From Okeania sp. SIO3I5 (GTDB lineage Bacteria; Cyanobacteriota; Cyanobacteriia; Cyanobacteriales; Microcoleaceae), in contig NZ_JAAHHT010000005.1 in NCBI RefSeq assembly GCF_010672085.1, positions 1-64,000 of the forward strand: 64,000 nt of DNA, given 5' to 3'. A program made the position numbers and the translations under genes. Under the pieces are notes generated by a model. The model made no database searches. It was not told the origin of the DNA and worked only from the letters and a program-made list of their open reading frames with translations. Shown piece after piece: positions 36,001-45,825 of this stretch; position 1 is the first letter of the stretch, and each line of letters begins with the position of its first letter.

Positions 36001-36244
36001 AAACAGTATTTTCCTGATAAAGAGCTCTAATACCATTTTCTAAGTCATGGGCAATTGTTTTAATTCCCATGAAACCAAGACAAGCGGCACCACCTTTAAT
36101 TGAATGAGCTGCCCGCATTAATTTATGAAGTGTTTGCAGTTCATGCTCTTGAGAAATATTAATTAATCCTTCCTCAAGAGTTTGCAGTAATTCAGTAGTT
36201 TCTTCTACAAAAAATTCGTAAGCTTGATTATCAATTTCAATCAT
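33044..36244 (-). CDS. CheA-type hybrid histidine kinase of pix/ptx phototaxis system
   Basis: 1066 residues. An Hpt domain (1-110) has the phosphorylated His47 in AAHSIKGGAACLG. Residues 120-250 form a second conserved region. A Lys/Gln/Thr-rich linker (about 265-455) contains three imperfect repeats (KSNVANQNQGQK, TTSVNVSEQKDSAPEVTQNS). Then come the dimerisation/ATPase part (HILRNAFDHGIEP, DDGGGID, GRGVGLDAV), a CheW domain, and a receiver at the end (LVIDDSLTTRQ, Asp in IICDVEMPEMNG). Genes for PATAN-REC, CheY, CheW and MCP lie upstream on the same strand, so it is the kinase of that set (PixL/PilL/HmpE class). A foreign 3.5-kb gene separates it from the MCP gene, so it needs its own promoter or read-through. 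Confidence 0.93.
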   Translation of the reverse strand: MIEIDNQAYEFFVEETTELLQTLEEGLINISQEHELQTLHKLMRAAHSIKGGAACLGFMGIKTIAHDLENGIRALYQENTVFDLELENLLLQAFDCLQSPTTKQIETGNYDENTALTKAKQVFEQLENKLGHSLEEAAEFPEVPMEQGDMAKFLFTEEIPSGLHRWENLLSGKNISETGLSLQDELHRQAEVFATLGTMLNLPGFTSIAKTTIKALEVNPKYTAKIGQLALADFWAGQKAVLEGDRAQGGKPNPTLVKLTRPLKPKKAVATTKQKQVDQATEKSDVANQNQGKKAEANNTTKTQKSKTATTSVNISEQKDSAPEVTQNSQVEKVNKSTEKSNVANQKKGQKTAANNITKTQNSQTATTSVNVSEQKDSAPEVTQNSQAEKVNQVTKKSNVANQNQGQKAQITNTTKTPTSNSEQEESVTEITHNPKQIEQKSNSSQSQSTLGIRIDLKRLEMLNNLVGELATQDNSFILQNQQTQASIETLDKGWQRFQQLIMNLQDITAFSEKLKKSSNPQNQKLASLLNIIPNLTEEISQIGEAVDDIKLLHQQTQQVVKKRQQTLQQIQSHLNKTRMLPVESLFNRFPRMIRDLSVEKQKQVKLELVGMNTMLDKAVLEKLYDPIVHILRNAFDHGIEPVEIRQVNGKSEVGIITIKSYYQGNYTYIEIQDDGGGIDVEKIRNKAIVKQLISASEATKLSTKQLYQFLFYPDFSTKEKVSDLSGRGVGLDAVLRQIEALKGNITIQSEIGKGTRFLLRLPWTLTITKLLVFRIKNNLFAIPLDILATIVYAEPSEIKSNKKGEETYTWQGKKVSIAPSIVSDYNYPIVLENIQQKALEFGKNPYGKSSQGKVMLLLISEDTDTIAIKIEQILMEQNLTIKPFSKVLTAPSYFYGCTILGDGSLVPVIDGIKLLEKTLQQGESNTHKLPGIQKKSQQSALSKLTTILVIDDSLTTRQTISQTLQKSGYNVVQAKDAKEGLVKLQRNAQIQAIICDVEMPEMNGFEFLSRCRKQYSQEEMPVLMLTSRASQPYRQLAKQLGANDYLTKPYLDQDLINSLQKYLSN

Positions 36245-37478
36245 AGGGAATAGGGAATAGGGAATAGAGAGTAAATTTTCTCGCTTTTATATTATACAGG
36301 ACTTACTCAGAACCGACATATTTAGTAGGGATGAATGGCGTTCTCCCCTAGGGATAGCATATTGTCTAAGAATTTGTGTAAGTCTTGATTATATCTTCAG
36401 GACTTACGCAAAACACGAAATTATACACCATCTGTAGGGGCGAATGGCATTCGCCCTATATATAGTGGTTCTGCGTAAGTCCTGATATTATAGCACTACG
36501 CAAATAGTTTAGGAGATAATATTATAGCTAACCAAGCGGATTTGAGATCAGGAGTCAGGAGTAGGGGCGAATGGCCATTCGCCCTTATATCAAGTAACAT
36601 TAATCAACCAAAAAGTAGGGACGTTGTATGCAACGTCCCTACAAGGTTATCGTTTTTTTTTATGTGGTTCATTGATCTGAAAACTGCTGTAATATCATGT
36701 CCGGTAGCATCGGTATTGTATAGAGAAGGTAAGGAAGAAGTAGGGGCGAATGGCCGTTCGCCCCTACAAGAGAAGGAAAAACCTTACATGACGGTAAATA
36801 TTTCCCCAATTTTTATACAAACGATACCAACGGACATGATATAAATCATTGCGACTGGAACGGAATAGAAAGAAGCAATCTCCTAAATTCCTGAGATTGC
36901 TTTCACTTCGTCGCTGCGGACGACTGTGCTTTATATCATGTCCGGTTGAATAGTTATAAATAAGGAAGGAGGAGTCAGGAGTCGTAGGGGCTTTCCGGCC
37001 GTTTGCTTCGCATAACTATCGTTAACGCCCGTACAGGAGAAATGAGGGAAGAGAAGAGAGTTTGAATGTATAAGGAGGAAAAAGTTTTTTGGTCGCGTAA
37101 GCGGAAGGTCGTTCTATCACGCTCTGATCCGGACATGATATTATACTTTCAGGACTTACGCAAATTTTTAGACAACACGCTATTCCTAGGAGGGCGAATG
37201 CCATTCGCCCCTACATCTGGTGTATATTTTCATATTTTGCGTAAGTCCTGACTTTATTACAGCGCTTTTGAGTTGAGTAGAACACAGTAGGGATGTTCCA
37301 TGGAACGTCTCTACAGGGTTTTGGTTGTGACGATGTGGTTCATCAAGAAAGAAAAGCGCTGTAGCACTTACGCAAAGAAACCCGGTTTCTACGATAAATC
37401 ATTGTTTTGAGCAATAGATGTTTACGAGACCGGGTTTCTGGATTCACCTGCGTAAGTCCTGTTTATATCAAAACGATG
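36245..37478. repeat. 1.2-kb repeat cluster between kinase and RTX genes
   Basis: In order: tandem GGGAATA units at the kinase start, CAGGACTTACGC-family elements (36297-36387, 36398-36484), an R2 half element (36617-36690), R4-type elements (ATATCATGTCCGGTAGC ... ACGGACATGATAT at 36692-36842, and 36932-37143), a third CAGGACTTACGC element (37150-37250), an R2 element (37260-37361) and a CCCGGTTTCT-type element (37364-37461). The elements are nearly back to back. No gene. Confidence 0.7.
37260..37361. mobile_element. R2-family element, complete copy
   Basis: Starts CAGCGCTTTTGAGTTGAG and ends GAAAGAAAAGCGCTG, flanked by TA on both sides, with inner GATGTTCCATGGAACGTC hairpin. Confidence 0.65.
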
Positions 37479-40400
37479 CTAAATAAAATCAATCGTATCG
37501 ATGGAGTTATGATCGACTCCGTCCAAAATAGCCAACTTTTCCCCACTAGCGGTGTCCTTAATCAAAGTAGAACCCCCTGAATTCTGAATAGTCAGACCCC
37601 CAAAAGTCAGACCTCCTTCTAACTTAATCAAATCAGATCCATCCTCAAAATCGAAGATAGTATCTTTACCCATTCCCGGTGCTAACACAAAGGTATCGTT
37701 GCCTGCATTGCCGTAAAGACTATCCTTGCCAACACCCCCATCCAGGAGGTCGTCTCCAACACCCCCTTCCAGAATATCGTTGCCTTTTCCTCCATTAAGA
37801 GTATCGTTACCTTCACCACCTATCAGACTATCCTTGCGATCGCCACCGTCCAGGAGGTCATCTCCAATACCGCCGTCTAGAGTATCCTTACCATTTTCTC
37901 CATTAAGAGTATCCTTACCTTCACCACCTGTCAGACTATCCCTGCTATTACCGCCGTTGAGGAGGTCGTCTCCAACACCGCCGTCAAGAACATCGTTGCC
38001 GTTTCCTCCCAGGAGAGTATCGTTACCTCTGTCTCCATTAAGGGTGTCGTTATTGTCACCGCCGTCGAGACTGTCGTTTCCTAAACCACCTGTCAGAATA
38101 TCGTTACCCTTTCCTCCATTAAGGGTGTCCTTACCGTCGCTACCTACGAGACTATCCTCGCGATCGCCACCGCTGAGGAGGTCGTCTCCAACACCGCCGT
38201 CTAGAGTATCCTTACCATTTTCTCCATTAAGAGTATCGTTACCTTCACCACCTGTCAGACTATCCCTGCTATTACCGCCGTTGAGGAGATCGTTTCCAAC
38301 ACCGCCGTCAAGAATATCGTTGCCTTTTCCTCCCAGGAGAGTATCGTTACCTCTGTTTCCTTTAAGGGTGTCGTTATTGTCACCGCCATCGAGACTGTCG
38401 TTTCCTGAACCACCTGTCAGAATATCGTTGCCTTTTCCTCCCAGGAGAGTATCCTTACCTTTGTTTCCTTCTAGGGTATCACTTTTGTTACCGCCGTCCA
38501 GGAGGTCGTTTCCAACACCGCCGTCTAGAATATCCTTACCATTTTCTCCTTTGAGAGTATCGTTACCCCTGTCTCCTTTAAGGGTATCGTTGCTTGTACC
38601 CCCTTCTAAGAGGTCGTTACCCCGATTTCCTGTCAGAATATCGTTACCCCTGTCTCCTTTGAGAGTATCACTACCCCTGTCTCCTTTTAGAGTGTCGTTC
38701 CCCCTGTCTCCTTCCAGGAGGTCGTTTCCAACACCGCCGTCTAGAATATCTCTACCATTTTCTCCTTTGAGAGTATCGTTGCCACCATCGCCGTTAAGGG
38801 TGTCGCTGCCGTTGCCTCCGTTAAGAGTATCGTTGCCCGAACCTCCTTCGAGGAAGTCGTTTCCAGGACCTGCTATCAGAATGTCGTTGTCTGCTTCTCC
38901 CAGGAGAGTATCGTTGCCACCATCGCCGTTAAGGGTGTCGCTGCCGTTGCCTCCAGATAAGTTGTCGTCGCCTCTGCCACCGCTGGCTTCATCATTGCCG
39001 TCGTTGCCGAATATAGTGTCGTTACCGCCGAAACTGGAGATGGTGTCATCGCAGTCGGAACCGTCTATTGTTTCTGAGCTGGCAGTGCCCTGTAAGGCTT
39101 GGCATTCAGAGAATTTAACTACATAGCCATCCCTCCTACCATTATTAGTCAGGTCATTCGTGTTATTTTGATCAATGTTAATGTTATTGTCTGAGAAAGA
39201 GCCTGTTACCAAAACGTTGTCCTTACTATCAGTAGCTATCCCCCAGCCATGGTCAAGACCGCTGCTACCTATTTCCTCAGCCCAGACTAAATTACTGTTA
39301 CTGCTGAATTTAACTACATAGCCATCCCTCCTACCATTATTAGTCAGGTCATTCGTGCTATTTTGATCAATGTTAATGTCACTGTTTGAGAAATAGCCTG
39401 TTACCAAGACATTGCCAAGACTATCAGTCGCTATATCATAGCCACCATCACGATCAATGCTGCCGATTTGTTCTTTCCATTCTAAATCGCCGTCGTCGTT
39501 GAGCTTGACTACATAGCTATCCTGAGCACCATTACTGGTAAGGTCAATGGTGTTATCTTTGTAGATATCCATGTCACCGATCAAACGACCCGTAACTAGG
39601 ACGTTATCATCAATGTCGGTAGTTATCCCAATGCCTAAGTCACCCCTACCACCACCAATATTTTTAGCCCATTCTACATCACCATCGCTGTCGAGCTTGG
39701 CTACATAGGTGTTAAAGCCATATTGAACAGCGCTGGGAATAGCACCAATGTTAATGTCCTTTTCAAAATAGCCAGTAATCAAAACATTATCGTTGCTGTC
39801 AGTAGCTATGCCCCGGCCCTCGTCACTATCGAGACCACCTATCTCTCTAGCCCACTCTAATGTGCCATCGTTGAGAAATTTAGCTACATAGGCATCTTTG
39901 TTGCCATGACTATTGATTCCGATATTCATTTCGTCTTCAAAAGAGCCAGTTACCAATACGTTGTCGCTGCTATCTATAGCTATATCATGGCCAGTATCAT
40001 AACCACTACCACCGATTTCTTTAGCCCAGTCTAATGTTCCGTCGCTGAAAAATTTGACTAGATAGGCATCTATACCACCATTACTGCTCAGGCCAGTTCC
40101 ACCTCCGCTGATTCCGCCGATCTGGACACTGTTTTCAAAATTGCCAATGGCAAAGATATTACCATTACTGTCTGTAGCTATTTTCTGACCCCATTCATAA
40201 CCGCTGCCACCAATTTCTGTAGTCCAGTCTAATGTACCATCGCTGAGGAATTTTGCTACATAGCTATCAGAACCGCCATTACTTTGTATGGTATTTCCGT
40301 TGATGTTGATGCTATTTTGAAAGCTCCCCGTAACCAAGACGTTATCATTGCTATCGGTGGCTATCCCCCAGCCTTCATCAAATCCGCTACCGCCTATTTC

Positions 40401-40934
40401 TTCAGCCCATTCTAATTTTGGCTTTGGATTTAAAACATAAGCATATCCCTTCCTGACTTCCGGCAACAACGCCAAAACCGACTGCATCTTACCCGTAGTA
40501 ACCTCTAACTCCCAATTTCCACCTTTAGTTGCATTTCCCGTTAAAGTTTGAGAAGCTGCAATTTCTGCCCCTGTCAAACCTCGCAACTTACTCACAAACT
40601 CAGCACCCGCATCCCCGGCAGCAACATTACAACCATAAAGTAGCAGATTATCAATTTGCCACTCCTCTAATTGAGCCTGGTAACGTCCGAAAGTATCTAA
40701 ACTAAGTTGACTGTTACCCAAATACAAACAACCAGGACTTCCGTGGGAAATAATGTGAACAATTTTTAGCTCTGGATGCTGCTGTAAAATTTGGTGGATT
40801 TGCAGAAAGCCATCAGTAGCCTCGTCGAGTCGGAATGCTTGGACTTCTGGGAGAATGCCCTCAATTAGTTGCTGGTAGTTTTCTAGCCCAGCATCAATAA
40901 ATGCGGCAGTGTGGAATTTTGCACTGATTTTCAT
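37479..40934 (-). CDS. DUF4347 - SBBP propeller - RTX calcium-binding protein
   Basis: 1151 residues in three parts. Residues 10-165 are a DUF4347 domain with a caspase-like His/Cys arrangement: HIISHGSPGCLYLG and LLLYGCNVAAGDAG. Residues 175-615 are SBBP-type repeats, about eight units of the form WAxEIGGSGxDxGxGIATDS with NVLVTGSF. Residues 620-1095 are tandem RTX nonapeptides (GGxGNDxLxGG) that bind calcium, followed by a closing FVLAPGMGKDTIFDFEDGSD domain. Large proteins of this type are exported by type I secretion, signal at the carboxy end. AAAAGG lies eight bases before the ATG. It stands inside the phototaxis gene set and is unrelated to it by family. The antisense strand stays open over the repeats, but that is a shadow. 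Confidence 0.92.
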   Translation of the reverse strand: MKISAKFHTAAFIDAGLENYQQLIEGILPEVQAFRLDEATDGFLQIHQILQQHPELKIVHIISHGSPGCLYLGNSQLSLDTFGRYQAQLEEWQIDNLLLYGCNVAAGDAGAEFVSKLRGLTGAEIAASQTLTGNATKGGNWELEVTTGKMQSVLALLPEVRKGYAYVLNPKPKLEWAEEIGGSGFDEGWGIATDSNDNVLVTGSFQNSININGNTIQSNGGSDSYVAKFLSDGTLDWTTEIGGSGYEWGQKIATDSNGNIFAIGNFENSVQIGGISGGGTGLSSNGGIDAYLVKFFSDGTLDWAKEIGGSGYDTGHDIAIDSSDNVLVTGSFEDEMNIGINSHGNKDAYVAKFLNDGTLEWAREIGGLDSDEGRGIATDSNDNVLITGYFEKDINIGAIPSAVQYGFNTYVAKLDSDGDVEWAKNIGGGRGDLGIGITTDIDDNVLVTGRLIGDMDIYKDNTIDLTSNGAQDSYVVKLNDDGDLEWKEQIGSIDRDGGYDIATDSLGNVLVTGYFSNSDINIDQNSTNDLTNNGRRDGYVVKFSSNSNLVWAEEIGSSGLDHGWGIATDSKDNVLVTGSFSDNNINIDQNNTNDLTNNGRRDGYVVKFSECQALQGTASSETIDGSDCDDTISSFGGNDTIFGNDGNDEASGGRGDDNLSGGNGSDTLNGDGGNDTLLGEADNDILIAGPGNDFLEGGSGNDTLNGGNGSDTLNGDGGNDTLKGENGRDILDGGVGNDLLEGDRGNDTLKGDRGSDTLKGDRGNDILTGNRGNDLLEGGTSNDTLKGDRGNDTLKGENGKDILDGGVGNDLLDGGNKSDTLEGNKGKDTLLGGKGNDILTGGSGNDSLDGGDNNDTLKGNRGNDTLLGGKGNDILDGGVGNDLLNGGNSRDSLTGGEGNDTLNGENGKDTLDGGVGDDLLSGGDREDSLVGSDGKDTLNGGKGNDILTGGLGNDSLDGGDNNDTLNGDRGNDTLLGGNGNDVLDGGVGDDLLNGGNSRDSLTGGEGKDTLNGENGKDTLDGGIGDDLLDGGDRKDSLIGGEGNDTLNGGKGNDILEGGVGDDLLDGGVGKDSLYGNAGNDTFVLAPGMGKDTIFDFEDGSDLIKLEGGLTFGGLTIQNSGGSTLIKDTASGEKLAILDGVDHNSIDTIDFI

Positions 40935-41746
40935 AGTTAGACCTTTTTGAATAATTATCTATGAATTAATCAGGTAGTCTCAGAAATTTTATGAAAAATT
41001 TCTCTCCGGGTTTACATAGAACAATTCAAAATTCAAAATTCAAAATTCAAAAATAATCCCTGACTGAACACCCGCGTGTTTAGCCATCAGCGTTTTTTGC
41101 TGCTTATTTGGGTGCAGTTCAGCCCATGAATCCTCGTAGCATAAAACAGATAATCCCAGATTTTTATAGATCATACCAGATTTTAGCCAACAGTTACAAA
41201 CCCTAGGGATGCTGGTGCGTTGCCACCCACCCTACTGAACTAACAACTTAATCCGTACATCCGTGGCATAATCCGTGTGAGCGTTATGGTTGTTGGGTTG
41301 ATCCTAACGGATCAGCTCCGCTAACGTTCCTCAACCCAACCTACGCCTTACTACGTCTTGCTGAACTAACAACTTAATCCGTATATCCGTGGCATAATCC
41401 GTGTGAGCCTTATGGTTGTTGGGCTTCGGTATTCCTCAACCCAACCTACGCCCTACTGAACTAACAACTTAATCCGTATATCCGTGGCATAATCCGTGTG
41501 AGCCTTATGGTTGTTGGGCTTCGGTATTCCTCAACCCAACCTACGCCCTACTGAACTAACAACTTAATCCGTATATCCGTGGCATAATCCGTGTGAGCCT
41601 TATGGTTGTTGGGCTTCGGTATTCCTCAACCCAACCTACGCCCTACTGAACTAACAGCTTAATCCGTATATCCGTGGCATAATCCGTGTGAGCCTTATGG
41701 TTGTTGGGTTTCGGTATTCCTCAACCCAACCTACGCCCTACAAATT
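40935..41746. repeat. Spacer with 95-bp tandem array
   Basis: From 40935 to 41230 there is AT-rich leader of the RTX gene and no gene. From 41236 to 41740 lies the tandem array described separately, ending six bases before the stop of the MCP gene. Confidence 0.7.
41236..41740. repeat. Four 95-bp tandem units plus a divergent leading unit
   Basis: Units begin CTGAACTAACAACTTAATCC at 41361, 41456, 41551 and 41646, each 95 bases, nearly identical, and hold the inverted pair GGTTGTTGGG and CCTCAACCCAACC. The first unit (from about 41236) is longer and diverged. The sequence is unrelated to the 95-bp array in element E1. It lies directly after the MCP gene. Confidence 0.85.
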
Positions 41747-44700
41747 CTAATTCACCTTAAACTCAGCAACATTCTTTTCTAACTCTCCAGCAACTGCTAG
41801 TAACTTATCAAAAGAATTCACCACAGTCATAGATTGCTCAGAAGTTTGATTAGCGATCGCTGCCACTTCCTGAATTGTCTTTGACAGTGCGCTAGAAGTA
41901 TCAGCTTGAGTAGTAGCAGAAACAGTAATCTCCCCTACCAACTCACTAATTTGTCCGCTCACATCCAACACATCTGTCAAAGTTTGTCGCGCTCCTTTAA
42001 CTAACTGAGTACCAAGCATGACTCGCTTTCGTCCGACTACCATAGCTTTAATAACTTCAGTAGTGCCAGATTGAAGTTCCTCAACAATTTGTTCTATTTC
42101 CTGAGTAGCAGTAGCTGACTGTTCCGCTAGAGAACGTACTTCACTAGCAACCGTAGCAAACCCTTGATCATCTTGCCCCGCTCTGGTTGCCTCTACCGAA
42201 GCATTCAAAGCCAAAACATTTGTTTGATTTGCCAAATCATTAATCAAACTCAGTACCCGGGAAATCTTCTTAGAAGTTTCTCCTAAACTCTTCACCTTCC
42301 GAGCAGTTGCTTCCACTGTTTTCTGAATTCCCACAATCCCATCCACAGTCTTGTTCATGGCAGCATCACTCGTTTGGAGAATCTGATTTGCCTGCTGCAC
42401 CTTAGTTTCTGCTTGTTGAGCATTAGCTACCACTGCCTTCACAGAATTAGTCATCACCTGAATTTGTTGGAGAGCATTAGCTATTGCTTCAGCTTGACGT
42501 TGAGCTTCACCAGACAACTTTTTAATTTCTGTTTCATTCCCTTCCGTTGTCGAACTCACAACATTTGTTGCCGACTGCACCTGCAATACCAACTGCTGCA
42601 AGTTTTCAATCGTGGCATTAAAGAAATCAGCCACAGTTCCCATTACCCCAGTTGTTACACCAGCTCGCACTGTCAAATCCCCATCAAAAGAATTTTCGAT
42701 TTCTGCCAAAAACTTTTCGATCTGATTTTCTAATAATTCTTTTTGCTGTTGCTGTTCAATAGATATACTTTCAGCTTTTTGACGAGCTTGTTCAATTTCT
42801 TGTAATAAAATCGCCTGATCGAGAGCATACCCGATCTGTAAAGCCACCTGCTTAAACACCTCAACATCTGACTCTAACCAGTTGCGAGTTTCAGAACATT
42901 GATGCACACCCAATAAACCATATAAAGTTTGGTTCACCAAAATCGGAGCCACCATATTCGCCTTAACCTGCCATTTTCCTAATTGTTCTTCATGGCAAGC
43001 TGTCAAACCTGCCTTACTCACATCTGGTGTAACCTGTACCCTTCCTTGACGATAGGGTTCCACATAATCTGCTGGAAAACAAGTTACCTCAGTTTCCATC
43101 TCTGCAATATTGATATACCCCTGTCTTACCGCTTCACTAATAATCTTGCCATCCCAGTCTTCATCAAAGCGATAAACTACCACCCGGTCAGCTTCTATTA
43201 ATTTTAGTCCTTCTTCTACTCCGGTACGGAAAATGCGTTCGATATCAAGAGATTCCCGAATCCTTAAGCTGATTTGATTCAGTTTTTTTGACTGTTCAAC
43301 ACTCGTCCTTTGTTGTTGTATCAGATTTTCCTGTTCGACTGCAAAACCAATTTGAGTTGCTAATTGCTTAATGAAATCAACTTCCGAGTCTTTCCAGTTC
43401 CGGGGAGCAGAACATTGATTAGTCACAAAGAAACCATACAGCTTTTTCTCAACAATAATTGGAGCTGTCAAAGTCGCTTTAATTTCTAGAGGTTCAGCAT
43501 CTTTTAAATAACATTCGGTATTCTTAGCATCATCAATCATAGTTTGGGAGGGATCGTGCAGATTATTAAATACCTTAATTCGTCCTCGCAGATAAGCTTT
43601 AATATGATGTTCCTTAAAACATTTACTGTCTAGCTTACTATCCAGAGCAGCAGGCCACATACTATCTACTGATTCAGCTACAACAGTACCATTGTAGTCA
43701 TCATCTAACTTATAAATCATCACTCGATCTGCTGCTAACACTTGACGAGTCTCCACCACTACAGTGTTAAAAATATCCTGTTCGTTCAAAGATTCCCGAA
43801 TCATCGAACTAATTTCATTCAAACGTCGTGCTTGTTCAGTCGCGACTTTTTGCTGTTCTAAAAGTCTTTTTTGTTCTAAGGCAGTGCTGAGTTGGGTAGA
43901 TAACTGTTTAACAAAGTTGATTTCTGATTCTTGCCAACTTCGAGGTCGAGAACATTGATGAATAATCAATAAACCATACAGTTGTGCTTCTACTAGAATT
44001 GGAGCAACAATATTGGCTTTAACTTCAAAGGGTTCTAATAGTTTAAAGTGACACTCAGCTATCCCAGATGCTTTAATATTTTCAATTGTGCTAATTTGCC
44101 CCCGCAGATAAGGTTTAAAATTTTTGGCAAAGCAAGGATCGGCTATTTTCTGACCTAGAGTTGCTGTCCAACCCTGACCAACTGATTCTGCTACCACTGT
44201 ACCCACCATATCTGCATCAAACCGATAGATAATCGTGCGTTCTGCTCCCAGAGCATTACGAGCTTCTTCAATAACAGTATCAAAAACTTCTTCAGTATTC
44301 GTGGTACTCCGCAGACTGTTGGAAATTTCATTTAATAATCGAGCTTGTTTCGCTACAGCTTGTTGGCTTTCTAATAGGTATGCTTGGTCTAGAGCATACC
44401 CAACTTGAACACCAACTTTCCCCATCAAATCTATTTCTAATTCTGTCCAAGCTCTGGGACCAGAACATTGATGAGCAATTAACAGACCTTGCAGTTTTTT
44501 CTCTACTACAATGGGAGCAACTAAATTAGCTTTGACCTCAAAAGGTTCCAGTTGACGGATATGACAATCAGTTAATCCCGCTTCATAAACATTTTCTGTA
44601 GCTTTAACTCGTCCTTGTTGATAGGGTTGTACATAGCGATCGGCAAAACAGGGGTCAGCAATTTTTGCTCCCAAAGCTTTTGGCCAGTTACTATCAACTG

Positions 44701-45685
44701 ATTCAGCAATAACTGTGCCTTTCCAATCGCTATCAAATTCGTAGACTACTACTCGGTCTGAATTTAAAGCACTGCGGGTTTGTTCGACTGCAGCAACTAA
44801 TATGTCTTTCAGATTCAGAGATTTACGAATTTCGGCATTAATTTGATTTAATTTTTGAGCTTGTTGAGTAGCTACCCGTTGTTTTTCTAAAAGTAACGCT
44901 TGGTCTACAGCATAACCCAGTTGAATTGCCAATTGCTGGAAAAATTCTATTTCTGATTCTATCCATTGTCGGGGTTCAGCACAATGATGCGCTATTAATA
45001 AACCCATTAATTCTCCATTGGCAAGAATGGGAGCGACTAAGTTGGCTCTAACGGCAAAGGGTTCAAGTTGACCAATGTGACATTCTGTTAATCCCGCTTC
45101 GTAAATATCAGCGATCGCCCTGACTCGCCCTTTTTTATAAAATTCTACGTAGCGATCGGCAAAACAAGGGTCAGTTATTTCAGCTCCCAGAGATTCTGGC
45201 CATTTCACATCTACTGATTCGGCAATAACTGTACCTTGCCAATTTTTATCAAATTCATATACTACAATCCTGTCTGTTTGTAAAGCAGCTCTGGCATCTT
45301 CCACAACAGTTTTAAAGATATCTTCAACGTTAAGAGATTCCCGAATATTAGAAGTTATTTGGTTTAATAATTCGGCTCTTTCTGCTGCTGCTCCTTCTGT
45401 TTCTATTAATGATTGAAGTTGATTAATTCTGACATCAATATTAGAGCGTAATACTGCTAAATCTTCTGCTAAAGCATTAGTTTTTGCTTTTAAACCTAGA
45501 GAGCTTTGTGAAGAAGATGTTTGGTTAGTATTTGGCTGCCACACTTCTACTGGCACAATTTTCACTTCTTCATTATTTGATTCAGATTCTGCAGTTTCTT
45601 GATGAGATTTTTGATTGTAATCTTTAGCTTGATTTGGCACTCTATTATCTTGTTGGTTTGTTTTTCTAAAACGTGTCTGTGTCAT
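41747..45685 (-). CDS. Methyl-accepting chemotaxis protein with five tandem cyanobacteriochrome-type GAF domains
   Basis: 1312 residues without membrane helices. After a disordered start (1-80) come five GAF domains at about 115-270, 285-440, 455-610, 625-790 and 800-960. GAF1-3 have both the DPCF motif and the canonical Cys-His (TECHIGQLEPF, TDCHIRQLEPF, AECHFKLLEPF). GAF4 has CF without Asp before it and CY in place of CH. GAF5 has TCF and TACHEEQL. A HAMP-like coil and a methyl-accepting signalling domain with the hairpin NDLANQTNVLALNASVEATR close the protein. It fits the PixJ/PtxD class of phototaxis receptors. CheW, CheY and PATAN-REC genes precede it. Confidence 0.93.
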   Translation of the reverse strand: MTQTRFRKTNQQDNRVPNQAKDYNQKSHQETAESESNNEEVKIVPVEVWQPNTNQTSSSQSSLGLKAKTNALAEDLAVLRSNIDVRINQLQSLIETEGAAAERAELLNQITSNIRESLNVEDIFKTVVEDARAALQTDRIVVYEFDKNWQGTVIAESVDVKWPESLGAEITDPCFADRYVEFYKKGRVRAIADIYEAGLTECHIGQLEPFAVRANLVAPILANGELMGLLIAHHCAEPRQWIESEIEFFQQLAIQLGYAVDQALLLEKQRVATQQAQKLNQINAEIRKSLNLKDILVAAVEQTRSALNSDRVVVYEFDSDWKGTVIAESVDSNWPKALGAKIADPCFADRYVQPYQQGRVKATENVYEAGLTDCHIRQLEPFEVKANLVAPIVVEKKLQGLLIAHQCSGPRAWTELEIDLMGKVGVQVGYALDQAYLLESQQAVAKQARLLNEISNSLRSTTNTEEVFDTVIEEARNALGAERTIIYRFDADMVGTVVAESVGQGWTATLGQKIADPCFAKNFKPYLRGQISTIENIKASGIAECHFKLLEPFEVKANIVAPILVEAQLYGLLIIHQCSRPRSWQESEINFVKQLSTQLSTALEQKRLLEQQKVATEQARRLNEISSMIRESLNEQDIFNTVVVETRQVLAADRVMIYKLDDDYNGTVVAESVDSMWPAALDSKLDSKCFKEHHIKAYLRGRIKVFNNLHDPSQTMIDDAKNTECYLKDAEPLEIKATLTAPIIVEKKLYGFFVTNQCSAPRNWKDSEVDFIKQLATQIGFAVEQENLIQQQRTSVEQSKKLNQISLRIRESLDIERIFRTGVEEGLKLIEADRVVVYRFDEDWDGKIISEAVRQGYINIAEMETEVTCFPADYVEPYRQGRVQVTPDVSKAGLTACHEEQLGKWQVKANMVAPILVNQTLYGLLGVHQCSETRNWLESDVEVFKQVALQIGYALDQAILLQEIEQARQKAESISIEQQQQKELLENQIEKFLAEIENSFDGDLTVRAGVTTGVMGTVADFFNATIENLQQLVLQVQSATNVVSSTTEGNETEIKKLSGEAQRQAEAIANALQQIQVMTNSVKAVVANAQQAETKVQQANQILQTSDAAMNKTVDGIVGIQKTVEATARKVKSLGETSKKISRVLSLINDLANQTNVLALNASVEATRAGQDDQGFATVASEVRSLAEQSATATQEIEQIVEELQSGTTEVIKAMVVGRKRVMLGTQLVKGARQTLTDVLDVSGQISELVGEITVSATTQADTSSALSKTIQEVAAIANQTSEQSMTVVNSFDKLLAVAGELEKNVAEFKVN

Positions 45686-45825
45686 AATTTTATTACTTAT
45701 GGTTAATGAGGAATTAATTCATGGATGTAACTAATTTTTTGATTCTGAATTCTAAATTTGTTAACTCCATTGCAAAAACAAATTCTGACTCCTGACTCCT
45801 TTCTCCTGTCTCCTGAATTCTCAAT

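Noticed and set aside
37726-39126. 466-codon plus-strand frame rich in Ser and Pro opposite the RTX gene
   Set aside because: It is the antisense of the regular RTX nonapeptide repeat (GGxGNDxL), whose codon pattern keeps the opposite strand open; no start site and no family resemblance.
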